Source of the DNA: Tetramitus jugosus
Taxonomy: Eukaryota > Heterolobosea > Eutetramitea > Acrasida > Vahlkampfiidae
Assembly: GCA_937625935.1 (NCBI GenBank)
Contig: OW569355.1
Location: 372,001-436,000, forward strand
Direction: 5' to 3'
Length of the DNA: 64,000 nucleotides
Shown piece after piece: positions 1-9,849 of the stretch (position 1 is its first letter; each line of letters starts with the position of its first letter). The notes below the pieces were generated by a model. That model did no database searches and was not told where the DNA came from. It saw only the letters and a list, made by a program, of their open reading frames with translations. Made by a program: the position numbers and the translations under genes.

Positions 1-707
1 TCCCTTCACTCAAGATCTTACTGACCTTTGATCTCACCACAGTTTTGTTGAAGACTTCATTCGAAAGGAAGAAGTTTTCAATAAAGAGAGCTATTTTATC
101 ATCATGTTCTTCATCTTGACCTTGGATGATGGCAAAGTATTCCTTGCGATCCTCTCTTGTTCCGAAGAGAATATCGGCCCCTTTGTCCATAGAGTTTTCT
201 TCGACCGCCCGCATGGCTCTTGTCTTCATTCCCTTTAATTGTTCATAATCATAGGAGTCAACAGTGAAGGAAATCTTTGTTAGCTTCCTAACTACCTTAT
301 CGTCCTTTTTAACTGGCGAGCGGATTATCATCTTGATGGTTCTTACTCTGTTTTCCAAACTTTGAATTGATTGGTTACTGGTATGAGACCTTGGTACAAG
401 AGCTTGCACCTGGACAGTGTTTGGTTACTCCGGTGTGGGCCGGACTCTGTCTACGGAAAGAAAAGAGAATCAAAACTCACAAATCAGCCGAATCAACTCA
501 TCTTCCTCGGTTTGTCTCAATAAAATAGAGAACTGTGGTTAGTTCGGTCTCTGTTAAATTGTTTTAAACTTTCTCACTGCCACATCATGGACTCGTTCAT
601 ACGCCAAGGAATTCGCTGAATCCAATAGCCATAATGACATATTGTGCTGGAACGTCTTGTTCTCCTCTATTTGTTGAATGGGGATGAAATTGAAACCGAG
701 TAATCAT
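1..707 (-). CDS. Unrecognised protein, 5' part only (runs off the window start)
   Basis: An open frame on the minus strand runs from the left edge to about 409, with an internal Met at 331. The peptide is charged, soluble-looking and protein-like (for example KISFTVDSYDYEQLKG, then a Glu/Asp/Lys-rich stretch). I recognise no family. The frame has no ATG before 331 and is stopped at about 435, so either translation starts at 331 or there is an upstream exon. A good candidate exon is 707-603 (35 codons starting MITRFQF), with a GTATGA donor at 602 and a TCCAG acceptor at 411-410 that keep phase 0 (intron of about 193 nt). This 5' exon is inference. A GTCAGT inside the last visible codons could be a further donor. 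The start would lie 98 bp from the actin stop codon. Confidence 0.4.
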
Positions 708-804
708 GTTAAGTCAGTCTGATCTCAAACAGAAACTGACAAACATGAGCATCTCATAAGAAAGGGATCGACGTTGTATGTAAGAAAAATGTTTATGAAA
801 AGAT

Positions 805-1932
805 TTAGAAGCACTTTCTGTGGACAATACCTGGACCAGAGTCTTCGTATTCTTCCTTGGAGATCCACATTTGTTGGAAAGTGGACAAGGAAGCCAAGAT
901 GGAGCCACCAATCCAGACAGAGTACTTTCTCTCTGGTGGAGCAACAACCTTGATCTTCATGGAAGCAGGAGCCATATTGGTCAATTCCTTGGTCAATCTC
1001 TCAGCAATACCCTCGAACATGGTTGTACCACCGGACAAGACAACGTTTCCGTACAAGTCCTTTCTGATATCAATATCAGTCTTACCAATGGAGTTGAAGG
1101 TGGTTTCATGGACACCAGCAGCTTCCATACCAATAAAGTTTGGTTGGAACAAAACTTCAGGGCATCTGAATCTTTCGTTACCGACAGTGATGACATTACC
1201 GTCAGGCAATTCATAGGACTTTTCAACGACAGAGGACTCTGCAGCCTTCTTCATTTCTTCGTCAAAGTCAAGAGCAATGTAGCAAAGCTTTTCCTTGATA
1301 TCTCTGACAATTTCTCTTTCGGCAGTAGTTCCGAATGAGTAACCTCTTTCCATCAAAATCTTCATCATGTAGTCAGTCAAGTCACGACCAGCCAAATCAA
1401 TTCTCAAAATGGCATGAGGCAAAGCATAACCTTCATAGATAGGGACAGTGTGGGAAACACCATCACCAGAATCCAAGACGATACCAGTGGTTCTTCCGGA
1501 AGCATACAAGGACAAGACAGCTTGGATAGCAACGTACATTGCAGGGACGGAGAAGGTCTCAAACATGATTTGAGTCATCTTTTCTCTGTTGGCCTTTGGG
1601 TTCAAAGGAGCTTCAGTCAACAAGACAGGGTGCTCTTCTGGAGCAACTCTCAACTCATTGTAGAAGGTGTGATGCCAGATCTTTTCCATATCGTCCCAGT
1701 TGGTCACAATACCGTGTTCAATTGGGTACTTCAAGGTCAAGATACCTCTCTTGGATTGAGCCTCATCACCGACATAGGCATCCTTGTTACCCATACCGAC
1801 CATGATGGACTTTTGCTTTGGTCTACCAATGATGGAAGGGAAGACAGCTCTTGGTGCGTCATCACCGGCAAAGCCAGCCTTACACATACCAGATCCGTTA
1901 TCAACAACTAGGGCTTGAACGTCGTCACACAT
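805..1932 (-). CDS. Actin
   Basis: Actin, 375 residues, the normal full length, in one exon. It polymerises into the filaments that drive crawling and phagocytosis. The sequence starts [15 protein letters not shown] and ends [10 protein letters not shown], with the usual phosphate loops ([19 protein letters not shown] near the N-terminus, [16 protein letters not shown] near 155) and no lesions. Codon use is strongly biased (mostly C-ending codons, little rare usage), unlike most neighbours, as expected for a very highly expressed gene. The upstream region is shared with a divergent ankyrin-repeat gene. Naegleria species carry many near-identical actin genes, so this is probably one of a family. 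Identity is very sure. Confidence 0.99.
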
Positions 1933-2226
1933 GTTTTATATTTAAGAGTTTTGGAGAGAGGTTAAATTACAAGTTTTTGTTTTGTTTTGTTTTTGGAGAG
2001 AGGAAAGTGAAAAGGATCAACATAGTTGCAACAGTTTTTAAACTGACCAAGTGTAGGCATCAACTGTCAGCAAACGGATCGTTCATTGCAGCGTTTTGTT
2101 ACAAAACATGGTTCAAGTTGATCAAATTTTTGACGTTTGATCAGGATTGAAGTTGACAGCAAAGGTTTTTATCGTGAAATTGGATGCGAAGTCCGACACT
2201 TGAAGAAAAACACCGACAGAAAAAGA
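1933..2226. promoter_or_regulatory. Divergent promoter region, actin / ankyrin gene
   Basis: This 294-bp gap separates the two divergent start codons. On the actin strand the motif CCTCTCTCCAAAA occurs twice, at 1961-1949 and 2003-1991 (42 bp apart), and an A/T-rich AAATATAAAAC lies next to the actin ATG. A short perfect inverted repeat, CAGTTT/AAACTG, lies near 2034-2046. The repeated pyrimidine element is what I see. Its role as an actin promoter element is inference. Confidence 0.35.
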
Positions 2227-3021
2227 ATGAAAAACTTTGACGGTCCACGTGAAATTTGGGATGCATTAGGGTCGAATCATCATGCGGATGATGATGATGA
2301 AATGAGCCGTCTCTTCACACACTTGCGTGAATCTTCGACAATTGATCTACAGTCCCTGATCAATCCAAAGACGGATCGTCCTCTGCTGCACGAAGCCTGC
2401 GCAAAAGGAAAATTTTCATTGGTTCAATTCTTGATTGTGGACAAACAGTTGGATGTCAATGCGAGGGATACTGCCGGTCACATGATCACTCCTCTGCACA
2501 TGGCATGCAGAGAGGGTCAAGAAGAAATTGTTCGATATCTCTTGTCTCTCATTCATCATGATGAAAAAAACAACAATAGTGAGCAGCAAGAATTGGTTGT
2601 TGATGTGAATGCACAGGACAGAGACGGTTATACGGCACTTCACTATGCGAGTATCAATGGACATTTGAAAGTGGTGCAATGTTTGTTGAGTGTTCAGTCG
2701 TCACATGGATTGAATGTCAATTTGACTGACAATCAAAATAGAACAGCACTGCACAGAGCAATTGAACACAATAGGAGTGCAGTGGCTCACGAGTTGATTC
2801 TAAAGGCAGCGAACATTGATATCAATATACAGAATAATCATGGATGGACAGCGTTACATTATGCGAGTTATCAGGAGAATAGAGGACTGTGTTCCATGTT
2901 GTTGAATCACGGGGCGAATATTTCTTTAAAGGACAGAGATGGAAAACAACCATTGTATTGGGGATATGGAACATGGCATGACGAAGAACATGGAGGATGC
3001 ACATGTCCAAAGCCAAAATGA
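2227..3021 (+). CDS. Ankyrin-repeat protein
   Basis: A 264-residue protein made largely of ankyrin repeats. Successive repeats carry the signatures DRPLLHEACAKG, ITPLHMACREGQ, GYTALHYASINGH, RTALHRAIEHN and GWTALHYASYQEN, each followed by a hydrophobic helix and D/N-containing turn (five to six repeats, residues about 55-250). The N-terminus is short and acidic and there is no signal peptide or membrane segment. The open frame begins upstream at TTG (2137), but the first ATG is at 2227, which I chose. Ankyrin stacks bind proteins, and no partner or enzyme domain is visible. Its stop codon is only 16 bp from the stop of the convergent RCC1-like gene, so the two 3' UTRs must overlap. Confidence 0.85.
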   Translation: MKNFDGPREIWDALGSNHHADDDDEMSRLFTHLRESSTIDLQSLINPKTDRPLLHEACAKGKFSLVQFLIVDKQLDVNARDTAGHMITPLHMACREGQEEIVRYLLSLIHHDEKNNNSEQQELVVDVNAQDRDGYTALHYASINGHLKVVQCLLSVQSSHGLNVNLTDNQNRTALHRAIEHNRSAVAHELILKAANIDINIQNNHGWTALHYASYQENRGLCSMLLNHGANISLKDRDGKQPLYWGYGTWHDEEHGGCTCPKPK

Positions 3022-3037
3022 TTTGATACATGTATTT

Positions 3038-4465
3038 TTAGTTTTCATTGTTGTGGTGGTTGGGTGTGTCAATCTGAGCTGAGAGAGCAACAGAGCATGC
3101 GAAACCTCCTCTGACAGATATGATGTCGCGATGAGAGCCACCAGCAGCTTCAAAGTATGGTGTAATGTTTACAAACGATGTTTCTGTTTTCCGTTTGCCA
3201 TTACCGATTTGACCATCTGAACCATATCCTGCTGTGAACAGTCCATCATTCTTTGAATGAAGGATCGAATGGTAAGCACCGCTGGACACTTGTAGATCAT
3301 TTAGACTCGATCTGTCTAATTCCAAATAAAGTTTTGCTTCGTGTTCATCACCAGCCTTCCTATGTCTTCCGACTGTCGCATGTCCTCCTCCCCACGCGAT
3401 AGCAGCTTCCCGAATACCACTACCCCAGATATAGACAGATGTCTTGGCACCTTCTTCTACGACTGCTAGTGAGTGAGTGAATCCGCAAGAGATGTGTGTT
3501 ACGCGTCCCTTGGAACAAATGGAATCCACTAACAGCGGTGTGATTGTTTGTTTCTGGTCAACGCCCAATTGTCCTTCCAGACCCCTTCCGACCACATACA
3601 ATCGACCCTTGTTGGTCCGGAATAGAGAGTGACCCAATCCACACTTTACATCTTCAATAATCTCGTCATGTTCCAAATCCTGGAATCTTGGTAGTTTTAT
3701 CGGTTTGACCTGATTGAACGAATTGTCACTTGATAACTGACCAAACGCATTAGATCCAAAGCCACTCATTTCACCATTTTCGTACAGCACAATAACATGC
3801 TGACTTCCACAAGCTACTTGTTTAATCTTCCTTCTTTCTGCATTCTCGTCATGTTGATTGTACAGTGGTACACGATACATTTTAAATCTGTTCTTTGTGA
3901 ATCCAATACCTAGTTGACCAGCGTCATTACAGCCACAGGAATACAAATCAGTTCCATCACTCGTGACAGCAATTGTGAAGTCCTTTCCACAGTGAACAGA
4001 TCGAAAGAAGGGCATTTCTTCATTGCCCCAGTTTAGCTTGTCCAACTTTGCGTTGATATAATCGTCTTGAGATGCAAACCGTCTCACAGGATTAAAGCTA
4101 TCCAAGTGTTCCATCTTGCTGTCTTGAGCGCATTGACCCAACAGATTCTCACCACTGAGCCTCAGATTCGAACACTTTTCACCATTCTCAACAGAAACAA
4201 TCATACCCATGTGTGAAGATCCAACAGACAACCAGTTTTGTGGTGACACCGCATTGAGATCTCCAAGAAAGAGAGGTTCAACAGAGGGAGGTCCGAGGGG
4301 ATACTGTTTTGGCTTCAATCTGTCATCAGGTCCTCTGACAGTTTCTCTCACTTGGGAAAAGGAACCCCAAATGTGCAAACTTGCAGTAGAGTACAATCTC
4401 TTTGTTGTTGCACTGAATCGATGAGGTGTGCATGAGAACATTGATCTGTGCATGACGAAGTGCAT
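3038..4465 (-). CDS. RCC1-like beta-propeller protein, possibly mitochondrial
   Basis: 475 residues with RCC1-type repeats over most of the length. Visible blades include LYSCGCNDAGQLGIG, MSGFGSNAFGQLSSD, LYVVGRGLEGQLG, VYIWGSG and LFTAGYGSDGQIGNG, each next to a CG.xHS-type turn (VACGSQHV, VKCGLGHS, ISCGFTHS). This predicts a seven-bladed propeller without a second domain. The N-terminus (RFSATTKRLYSTASL) is basic, rich in Ser/Thr and lacks acids, so it resembles a mitochondrial presequence. The best family analogy would be RCC1L-type mitochondrial proteins, not the nuclear Ran exchange factor, but this is inference. Three Met codons lie in the first nine residues, so the exact start is uncertain. 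It is convergent with the ankyrin gene and divergent from the R-SNARE gene. Confidence 0.8.
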   Translation of the reverse strand: MHFVMHRSMFSCTPHRFSATTKRLYSTASLHIWGSFSQVRETVRGPDDRLKPKQYPLGPPSVEPLFLGDLNAVSPQNWLSVGSSHMGMIVSVENGEKCSNLRLSGENLLGQCAQDSKMEHLDSFNPVRRFASQDDYINAKLDKLNWGNEEMPFFRSVHCGKDFTIAVTSDGTDLYSCGCNDAGQLGIGFTKNRFKMYRVPLYNQHDENAERRKIKQVACGSQHVIVLYENGEMSGFGSNAFGQLSSDNSFNQVKPIKLPRFQDLEHDEIIEDVKCGLGHSLFRTNKGRLYVVGRGLEGQLGVDQKQTITPLLVDSICSKGRVTHISCGFTHSLAVVEEGAKTSVYIWGSGIREAAIAWGGGHATVGRHRKAGDEHEAKLYLELDRSSLNDLQVSSGAYHSILHSKNDGLFTAGYGSDGQIGNGKRKTETSFVNITPYFEAAGGSHRDIISVRGGFACSVALSAQIDTPNHHNNEN

Positions 4466-4666
4466 TGTTTTTTTGTTGCCGCGAGCAAAGATTCAATTAC
4501 CACAATTGTTTTCTGTCAGTGCGTAAATATTTTATCGATAAATAAGTCGAGTGCTGTGACCAAGAGTTTTCTCTCAAGCAGTTCTTACACTCGGGAAGTT
4601 GCCTTCAGATTGATCGAAAGTGACTGGGGCAGTATTGCTAATTGAAAACTATTCCCAATGCAACCA

Positions 4667-4686
4667 CCCAAGGCTTCGGCTTTGGG
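4667..4686 (+). other. Short hairpin with UUCG tetraloop in the R-SNARE upstream region
   Basis: The 20 bases form an 8-bp stem closed by a C(UUCG)G tetraloop, with one G-U pair when read as plus-strand RNA (CCCAAGGC / GCUUUGGG). It lies 168 bp upstream of the R-SNARE start codon in the 388-bp gap between two divergent genes. The UUCG loop closed by C-G is known to be unusually stable. Any function is inference, and nothing else stands out in this gap. Confidence 0.35.
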
Positions 4687-4853
4687 TCATTTTTGGAGGC
4701 TCTAACCAAGCCGTTATTCAAACAACAGAAGTCTTAAAACCAGCTGACTAATACCATTCTTCTCGGAGAATACTCTTCATCAGTTATCTACGGTTTTTCG
4801 CTCCAAAAAAATAACAACAATAACTAGCAAAAGAGCTCATTCATCTGGCCAAA

Positions 4854-5584
4854 ATGTCTAAAATTGTCGGTTCAGTTATCATGGAAAACGATTCTGTCAT
4901 TGGAGAGTACTTCCTCAATGGTGGTGGGAACCTTAGAGACACGATTGTGAATCTCATTTACCCAAAAGTGCCAAAGAATGATCACATGAGAACATTGAAG
5001 AAGGATCCCTATGAGTTCCATTACAGATACAGTGGCTCAAGATGTTTCTTTGCTGCGGTAGAAGCTGGCGTCAAGACAAGAATCGCTTGGTCCTTCTTGG
5101 ACGAAGTAGAAAAAGAGTATATGCGTGTGAGTCTTGCAGCTACGAGCTCTGTTGTCAAGAAGATTATCACAAGACAAATGGTTGGTTTGTTTTACTAGTT
5201 TTTGTTGTTACTTTGAAATAAGAGGAAAGATAGAACTTTCTCACCCAACTGTTTCTCTGAACTCTATAGAATTTCTACAACGACCCAAACAATGACAAGA
5301 TCTTTTTACTTCAGAATCAAATGACTGATGTCAAGGATATTATGATTGATAATCTGGACAAGGTTCTTGACCGAGGAATAAAGCTCGATGTGATTGTGGA
5401 AAAGAGTCAGGAGATGGCCCAAACTGCAGATGATTTCAGAAGAGGAACAAGATCTGTGAAACGATCCATGGGTTGTAAACTGGTACTAATTATCTCACTA
5501 ATCGTGATTGTAATTGTTGTGGTCATTGTTGCTGTGGTATTAATTGCTCTTGGAGCCTCAGGTGTCTTTACAAAGAAGAATTGA
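4854..5584 (+). CDS. Longin R-SNARE, VAMP7/VAMP72 type
   Basis: Two exons, 4854-5180 and 5270-5584, joined in phase 0 over an 89-nt intron (donor GTTGGT is atypical, acceptor CTATAG), give 213 residues. An N-terminal longin domain (about 1-115) is followed by the SNARE helix (about 125-180) and one C-terminal membrane anchor (VLIISLIVIVIVVVIVAVVL) with a short tail. The zero-layer residue is Arg in KVLDRGIKLD, which makes it an R-SNARE. Proteins of this group sit on endosomes, lysosomes or secretory vesicles and pair with Q-SNAREs for fusion. The junction is supported because exon 2 begins with the segment that follows the longin domain in plant VAMP72 proteins. The length matches the family (about 220). 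Confidence 0.92.
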
Positions 5585-5745
5585 ATAAATCCTTCTTATT
5601 TTCAACCTAGTATCTCTTGCCCATTACCTGGAAAAACTATCGTTCACAAGTTTACTCTGCTGACAACTCAAAAACTCCCTGATTGATTCCGGAGAAAAAA
5701 AATTTCACAAAAAGCAACTACCAAGGTAAACGAAACAAGATTTGA

Positions 5746-5760
5746 ATGAGAACAGAGTAA
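5746..5760 (+). other. Minimal upstream ORF in the dolichol kinase leader
   Basis: ATG AGA ACA GAG TAA encodes four residues and stops 8 nt before the chosen dolichol kinase ATG at 5769. It is the first ATG seen in the leader after the R-SNARE gene. If transcription starts upstream of it, ribosomes would have to leak past it or re-initiate. Confidence 0.35.
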
Positions 5761-5768
5761 AGTGTGAG

Positions 5769-7586
5769 ATGAACCATCTTTATCATGAAAACAGCATTCT
5801 ACTGCTCACATGTCTCTTCACTCTCTATTCATCAACACTCTCACACTCTGGAGGATCCTCTAGCACGACGACGAGCTTTTCACTGTTTGTCTGCCTATTT
5901 GTCGCTTCTCTCACCATTTCAATCATTGTCTATCAACGTGGAAGACGATCGTCCAAACTGAAGAAGAGTAATGATAGTGGTGATGATGATCATGGTGATA
6001 ATGGTATATTGAGTGGATTGCTATTGTTTCCACTACTGTTTTTCACATTTGTTGAAACGAGTCATCATTGGTTGACTGTATCAAGTGTGACTTGCAGTAT
6101 ATCGTATGCGATATGTTACATGATTGGTGTGAACTCTACTGCTGTTGCTGCGAAAAAATGGATCATGTACGTTCGATTCATTGTTGCCTCTCTGTTCTAT
6201 GCACCATATGTTGTGTTTCAATTTGGTCCGATTGGAGGTAAAATCCCGGTGGATAGGGTGTTGTGGATACGGTGGTTATGCATGATGATTTATAGTGTGA
6301 TATTTGATGTGATGATCAATGTTGTTTGGAAGGAAACGATATTTAGGAAGTCGTGTTCACTGGGAGAAGCAATGACCGTGAGTCACGGTTTGTCTGCTGT
6401 GATATTTTTGAGTGTCGAGCAAGTATTGAAACGCATTGGACAATCACCATCAGACAGTGAGAAAGCATTCAATGGAGACAAGGAAACAGAGATTCAATTG
6501 ATTCTTTCATTATTGTTGTGTACTGTGTTGTTTATTAGCTCGATTGTCTTCATTTCAAATTATATGAATAAGTGCAAGAAGAATGACAAACAGGATGAGA
6601 GTGGAAATGGCGATCAATTAAGTACAATCAAACAAGAACAGTCATCTGCAGTGCGATTGTTGATCATGTTTCTTGTCTATTGTGCTCTATTTATTGTCAT
6701 TGTAATTGTTCCATTGACAAGCTGGACGATGCAATGTAACTCTGTTCGGTGGTTGAGTCGTTTGGTGAGGAGTCATATCGTACTGTTGTCCTATTGGTGC
6801 TTCTGCTTGTTCTTCATGTCTATCCTGATGTACTTTAGCGATTCGAAACAAGAACAACAACAGCAAAAACAGAAACGAGTTGTAACACTGTTCAATTGTA
6901 TCACTGTACCGAATATCGTGTACCGGAAGATGTTTCATTTGATTGCTGTGACTCTATTTGTACCGGCAACTCTGACTGCACCAGATTTTATGTGTGCTGC
7001 ATACACTGGTGCACTCATCTTGTTTCTGTTGGTGGAGACGTTACGGTTCCTGCTGGTTCAACACTATGCCAATGCGCGGTTGACTCAATGGATAGACACA
7101 TCAGTTCGACGGTTCACTGACGAGAGAGAAGATGGACCATTTGTTCTCACACACATTTATTTGCTCGTGGGATGCATGACACCTGCTTTGGCAGCTCGTT
7201 ACATGGACAATGAACAAGTTCCAGACATGATCCTGGGATGTTTGCTGCCACTTGTCGGAGTTTTTACACTAGGAGTGGGGGATACAATGGCATCACTAGT
7301 GGGTGTTTACAAGGGGAAAAATAAGTGGTCAACCACATCGAACAAGACACTCGAAGGAACTTTTGGCGCCATCATTTCTGTTCTGTTCGTGGGCTATGGG
7401 ACATTGTTCTTGTCTTGCGGAGGAGATCATGACAGCAGCTGCAAGAACTTACACTTTGCAAAAGCTCATGCTGCGTGGATCATTTCCACAGCTCTCACGT
7501 GCATTCTGGAAGCAAACACGAGTCAGATTGACAATTTGATACTGCCACTGTTTCACTGTGTTTGTATCAAAAGCTTTTTCACATAA
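5769..7586 (+). CDS. DOLK: Dolichol kinase
   Basis: 605 residues with many membrane segments throughout. It is predicted to phosphorylate dolichol with CTP in the ER membrane, giving the dolichyl phosphate needed for N-glycosylation, GPI anchors and mannosylation. The diagnostic C-terminal region is clear: YRKMFHLIAVTLFVP, then GVGDTMASLVGVYKGKNKW with the conserved Asp near residue 505, NKTLEGTFGA, and near the C-terminus EANTSQIDNLILPL. The open frame begins at TTG (5742), and the first in-frame ATG is 5769. The N-terminal half is less conserved and carries an acidic loop. It is convergent with the coactosin gene, 139 bp away. Ribophorin I in the same window acts later in the same pathway. 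Confidence 0.9.
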   Translation: MNHLYHENSILLLTCLFTLYSSTLSHSGGSSSTTTSFSLFVCLFVASLTISIIVYQRGRRSSKLKKSNDSGDDDHGDNGILSGLLLFPLLFFTFVETSHHWLTVSSVTCSISYAICYMIGVNSTAVAAKKWIMYVRFIVASLFYAPYVVFQFGPIGGKIPVDRVLWIRWLCMMIYSVIFDVMINVVWKETIFRKSCSLGEAMTVSHGLSAVIFLSVEQVLKRIGQSPSDSEKAFNGDKETEIQLILSLLLCTVLFISSIVFISNYMNKCKKNDKQDESGNGDQLSTIKQEQSSAVRLLIMFLVYCALFIVIVIVPLTSWTMQCNSVRWLSRLVRSHIVLLSYWCFCLFFMSILMYFSDSKQEQQQQKQKRVVTLFNCITVPNIVYRKMFHLIAVTLFVPATLTAPDFMCAAYTGALILFLLVETLRFLLVQHYANARLTQWIDTSVRRFTDEREDGPFVLTHIYLLVGCMTPALAARYMDNEQVPDMILGCLLPLVGVFTLGVGDTMASLVGVYKGKNKWSTTSNKTLEGTFGAIISVLFVGYGTLFLSCGGDHDSSCKNLHFAKAHAAWIISTALTCILEANTSQIDNLILPLFHCVCIKSFFT

Positions 7587-7725
7587 ACAAGATGATGAAC
7601 ATCATCATCAAAGGTGAACAAGCAAAGCACAGAAGAATAGAGTTGTTTGGTTGCTTTTTTAGATAGTTTTACACGTTGTTTTGATTCTTTTATGATATTG
7701 TTGGTTGCAGCATACAAAAAAAAAT

Positions 7726-8169
7726 TTAGAATTCGTAGTGCTTTGGCTTGTGAGCACCAGTGGAGCTGTTCAATCTCTTGACAATGTCATCTTCGCTCAA
7801 GTCGTCTTCAGCAGCAGCATAGATCTCAACGTGGAATCCGTTAAAGTATTGTGCAAGGGCAGACTTGTGAGTAGATGTTCTAGCTCTCTTCAATGGTGAC
7901 AAACCAGATCCAATGAATGTAACAAAGACATACTTGGTTCTTCTGGAGTCTTGATCAACACCGATGACTCTGAAGATACCATAGAGCACTTGGTTGGAGT
8001 CCAATTGAGTCTTGAGTTCGTTCATGCCACCGCTTCCGGAGCCAACCAACTTCAAGGTGTCCTTTTGGTTCTCGTCATAACCGACCAACAACCAGTTGGT
8101 TGCAGAGTCGTCAGATCTGATATCAGCCCAAGCTTGAGCAATTGCAGAGTCATTCAAGTTCAATCCCAT
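7726..8169 (-). CDS. Coactosin-like actin-binding protein (ADF-H domain)
   Basis: 147 residues, the normal length for coactosin (about 142-150), made of a single ADF-homology fold. It begins MGLNLNDSAIAQAWADIR and contains the family pattern of an acidic N-terminal helix, the central VLYGIFRVIGVDQDSRRTKYVFVTFIG segment (described here in two parts: VLYGIFRVIGVD and RTKYVFVTFIG), and the LKRARTSTHKSAL helix that binds F-actin in relatives. Coactosin binds filaments and counters capping. The open frame continues upstream to about 8331, but that extension is low-complexity and begins at a weak position, so I chose the ATG at 8169, just downstream of a GTTT repeat tract. Codon use is clean and biased, suggesting high expression. 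Confidence 0.92.
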   Translation of the reverse strand: MGLNLNDSAIAQAWADIRSDDSATNWLLVGYDENQKDTLKLVGSGSGGMNELKTQLDSNQVLYGIFRVIGVDQDSRRTKYVFVTFIGSGLSPLKRARTSTHKSALAQYFNGFHVEIYAAAEDDLSEDDIVKRLNSSTGAHKPKHYEF

Positions 8170-8185
8170 TGTTGAATAAATATGT

Positions 8186-8226
8186 GTGTTGGTGTTGGTG
8201 TTGTTTGTTTGTTTGTTTGTTTTTTT
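8186..8226. repeat. GTT/GTTT simple repeat
   Basis: Tandem GTGTTG units followed by about five GTTT units and a T run, lying just upstream of the coactosin start codon (A-rich on its coding strand). The remaining gap to 8510 shows no gene. Confidence 0.8.
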
Positions 8227-8510
8227 GAGAGTGAAGTGGGAAGCAGTGAGATTTAAACACTCACTGACAGCCATGTGAAAATCTGCCGTAAGAACAAAAC
8301 AGTGAAAACACAAGCTGGAGGGGGACCACATGATTGAGAAGCATGAGGAAATGTCAATCGAGTTGACGTGTCTTGATTGACAAGTGAAAGACGGAATTTT
8401 ATGATTACAACAAAAATTTGCTTGATCACGTCACAGATGATTGATGAGCGGTCAGTGAAGCAGTGACACGTCCCAATGCTGGATCCGTTCAATCTACAGA
8501 TTTTGTACGA

Positions 8511-9628
8511 TCATGTTTGGCTGTTGAGACGTGGGAAGAATCGGACAAAACATCCCTTGGCATCATGAAATTGCTGCATTGGGTTCCATATGGTCTGCAG
8601 ATTTCCCTCGAGCTTGACTTCTCCTTCATTGTTATTATCCACATTATGATCAAACAGTTTGTCCAGATTCAGGTTCTCAAGAATAGCGACTCTGTGCTTC
8701 CAGAACATACCGTGAGAGTGGTCAATGATTGGAGAAGCAGAGCAGTGATCGATAGAAGGTGTGTCGATACCAATGAGAAGTAAATTAGGGAACGTGTTTG
8801 TCAGCCACTGGGCACACTCAGGCTCAAAGAAGGCAAAATCATTGGTCCAGTTTTCACTCATCTCAGCTGGAGCTTTCCTCGTTCTGAACAGTAAACGCAG
8901 TACATTGCTAGGTTCACTCAGATATAGCGATGTAGATAGCAATTCAATCAGGTATTCCTTCTTGATGGCAAAATCACTCATCTTGTTCCTTAGGTCGATC
9001 ACCAGACATGGACCATTGTATTGTACGTCATCAAAGTACACAAATGGTGGTTCTCTTTCAAAATGTGCCTACATTTGAATCACAAACTAAAATGAACTCA
9101 TTGATTCATTCACAAACAAAACAAAAAGAAGTAGCAAAGAGAATAAATCATGCAGTGCACTTACAGGTTGATCAGCATGAGTACCCGCATGGGAATTCGA
9201 TAACAAGATACTTCTTGTTACAATGCACACACCACTTGGTGAACCAGAAACATCGCAGGATTCATTAATTTTCTTATTAGAGCGCCCTTCTTCATCGGAC
9301 GGCACTTCTGTGATACTTTGTTTAAGTAAGACAATGGGTGCCAATTGACACACAAGTATCAATGAATGATGAAACAAGCAATCAATCATCATACATACCC
9401 TAATTCTTTCAACAGCTCAGATCGGTTCAATGGCTGACAATAGGGAGTATGGTCATGATAGGGAAATGAAGCAAATCTCGCATGAGGTGGCACATCGATC
9501 GCAATGCCCTCGTTCAGACGAACCATGGATTGATTGGGATTCTGGAGTAGAATTTCATGGATCTTGATCAATTTTTGGCACAGAATGTCATCAGTGTGTC
9601 TAGCTTGAATGCAATCGGACATGTTCAC
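8511..9628 (-). CDS. Cyclase-family metal hydrolase (kynurenine formamidase-like)
   Basis: Three exons, 9628-9399, 9315-9165 and 9068-8511, joined over introns of 83 and 96 nt (donors GTATGT and GTAAGT). Codon phase is kept at both junctions, giving 312 residues. The cyclase-superfamily metal motif is seen as SHAGTHADQP at the end of exon 2 (HxGTHxDxP). Exon 3 carries the later family region, FPNLLLIGIDTPSIDH followed by HRVAILENLNLDKL. Members hydrolyse N-formylkynurenine or related amides or esters using a bound metal. The exact substrate cannot be read here. The splice frame is well supported because the motif and the C-terminal core only join in this reading. Confidence 0.85.
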
Positions 9629-9849
9629 TTTTTTTGTTTTTCTCGTGTGAAGAAAAACATCTCGAGATGAGAACCTGGAGTGGAGTCTTCTGAAGGGGAC
9701 CTAATCCATCCAGAATTAACAAGAGTGAGGTGTACTGAATGGAAAGTATTTGGTGGGTCCTACGTCATCTTTCAACAGCAAGCAAAAACAGAATTAAAGA
9801 ACGAGGGTTGTTACGGTAAACAACTTTTTACTCATAACTTCTAACTTGT

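Noticed and set aside
5095-5180. An alternative GTGAGT donor (after ATGC, near 5125) in the R-SNARE gene
   Set aside because: Using it with the downstream acceptor breaks the frame, while GTTGGT at 5181 keeps phase and gives the expected family sequence.
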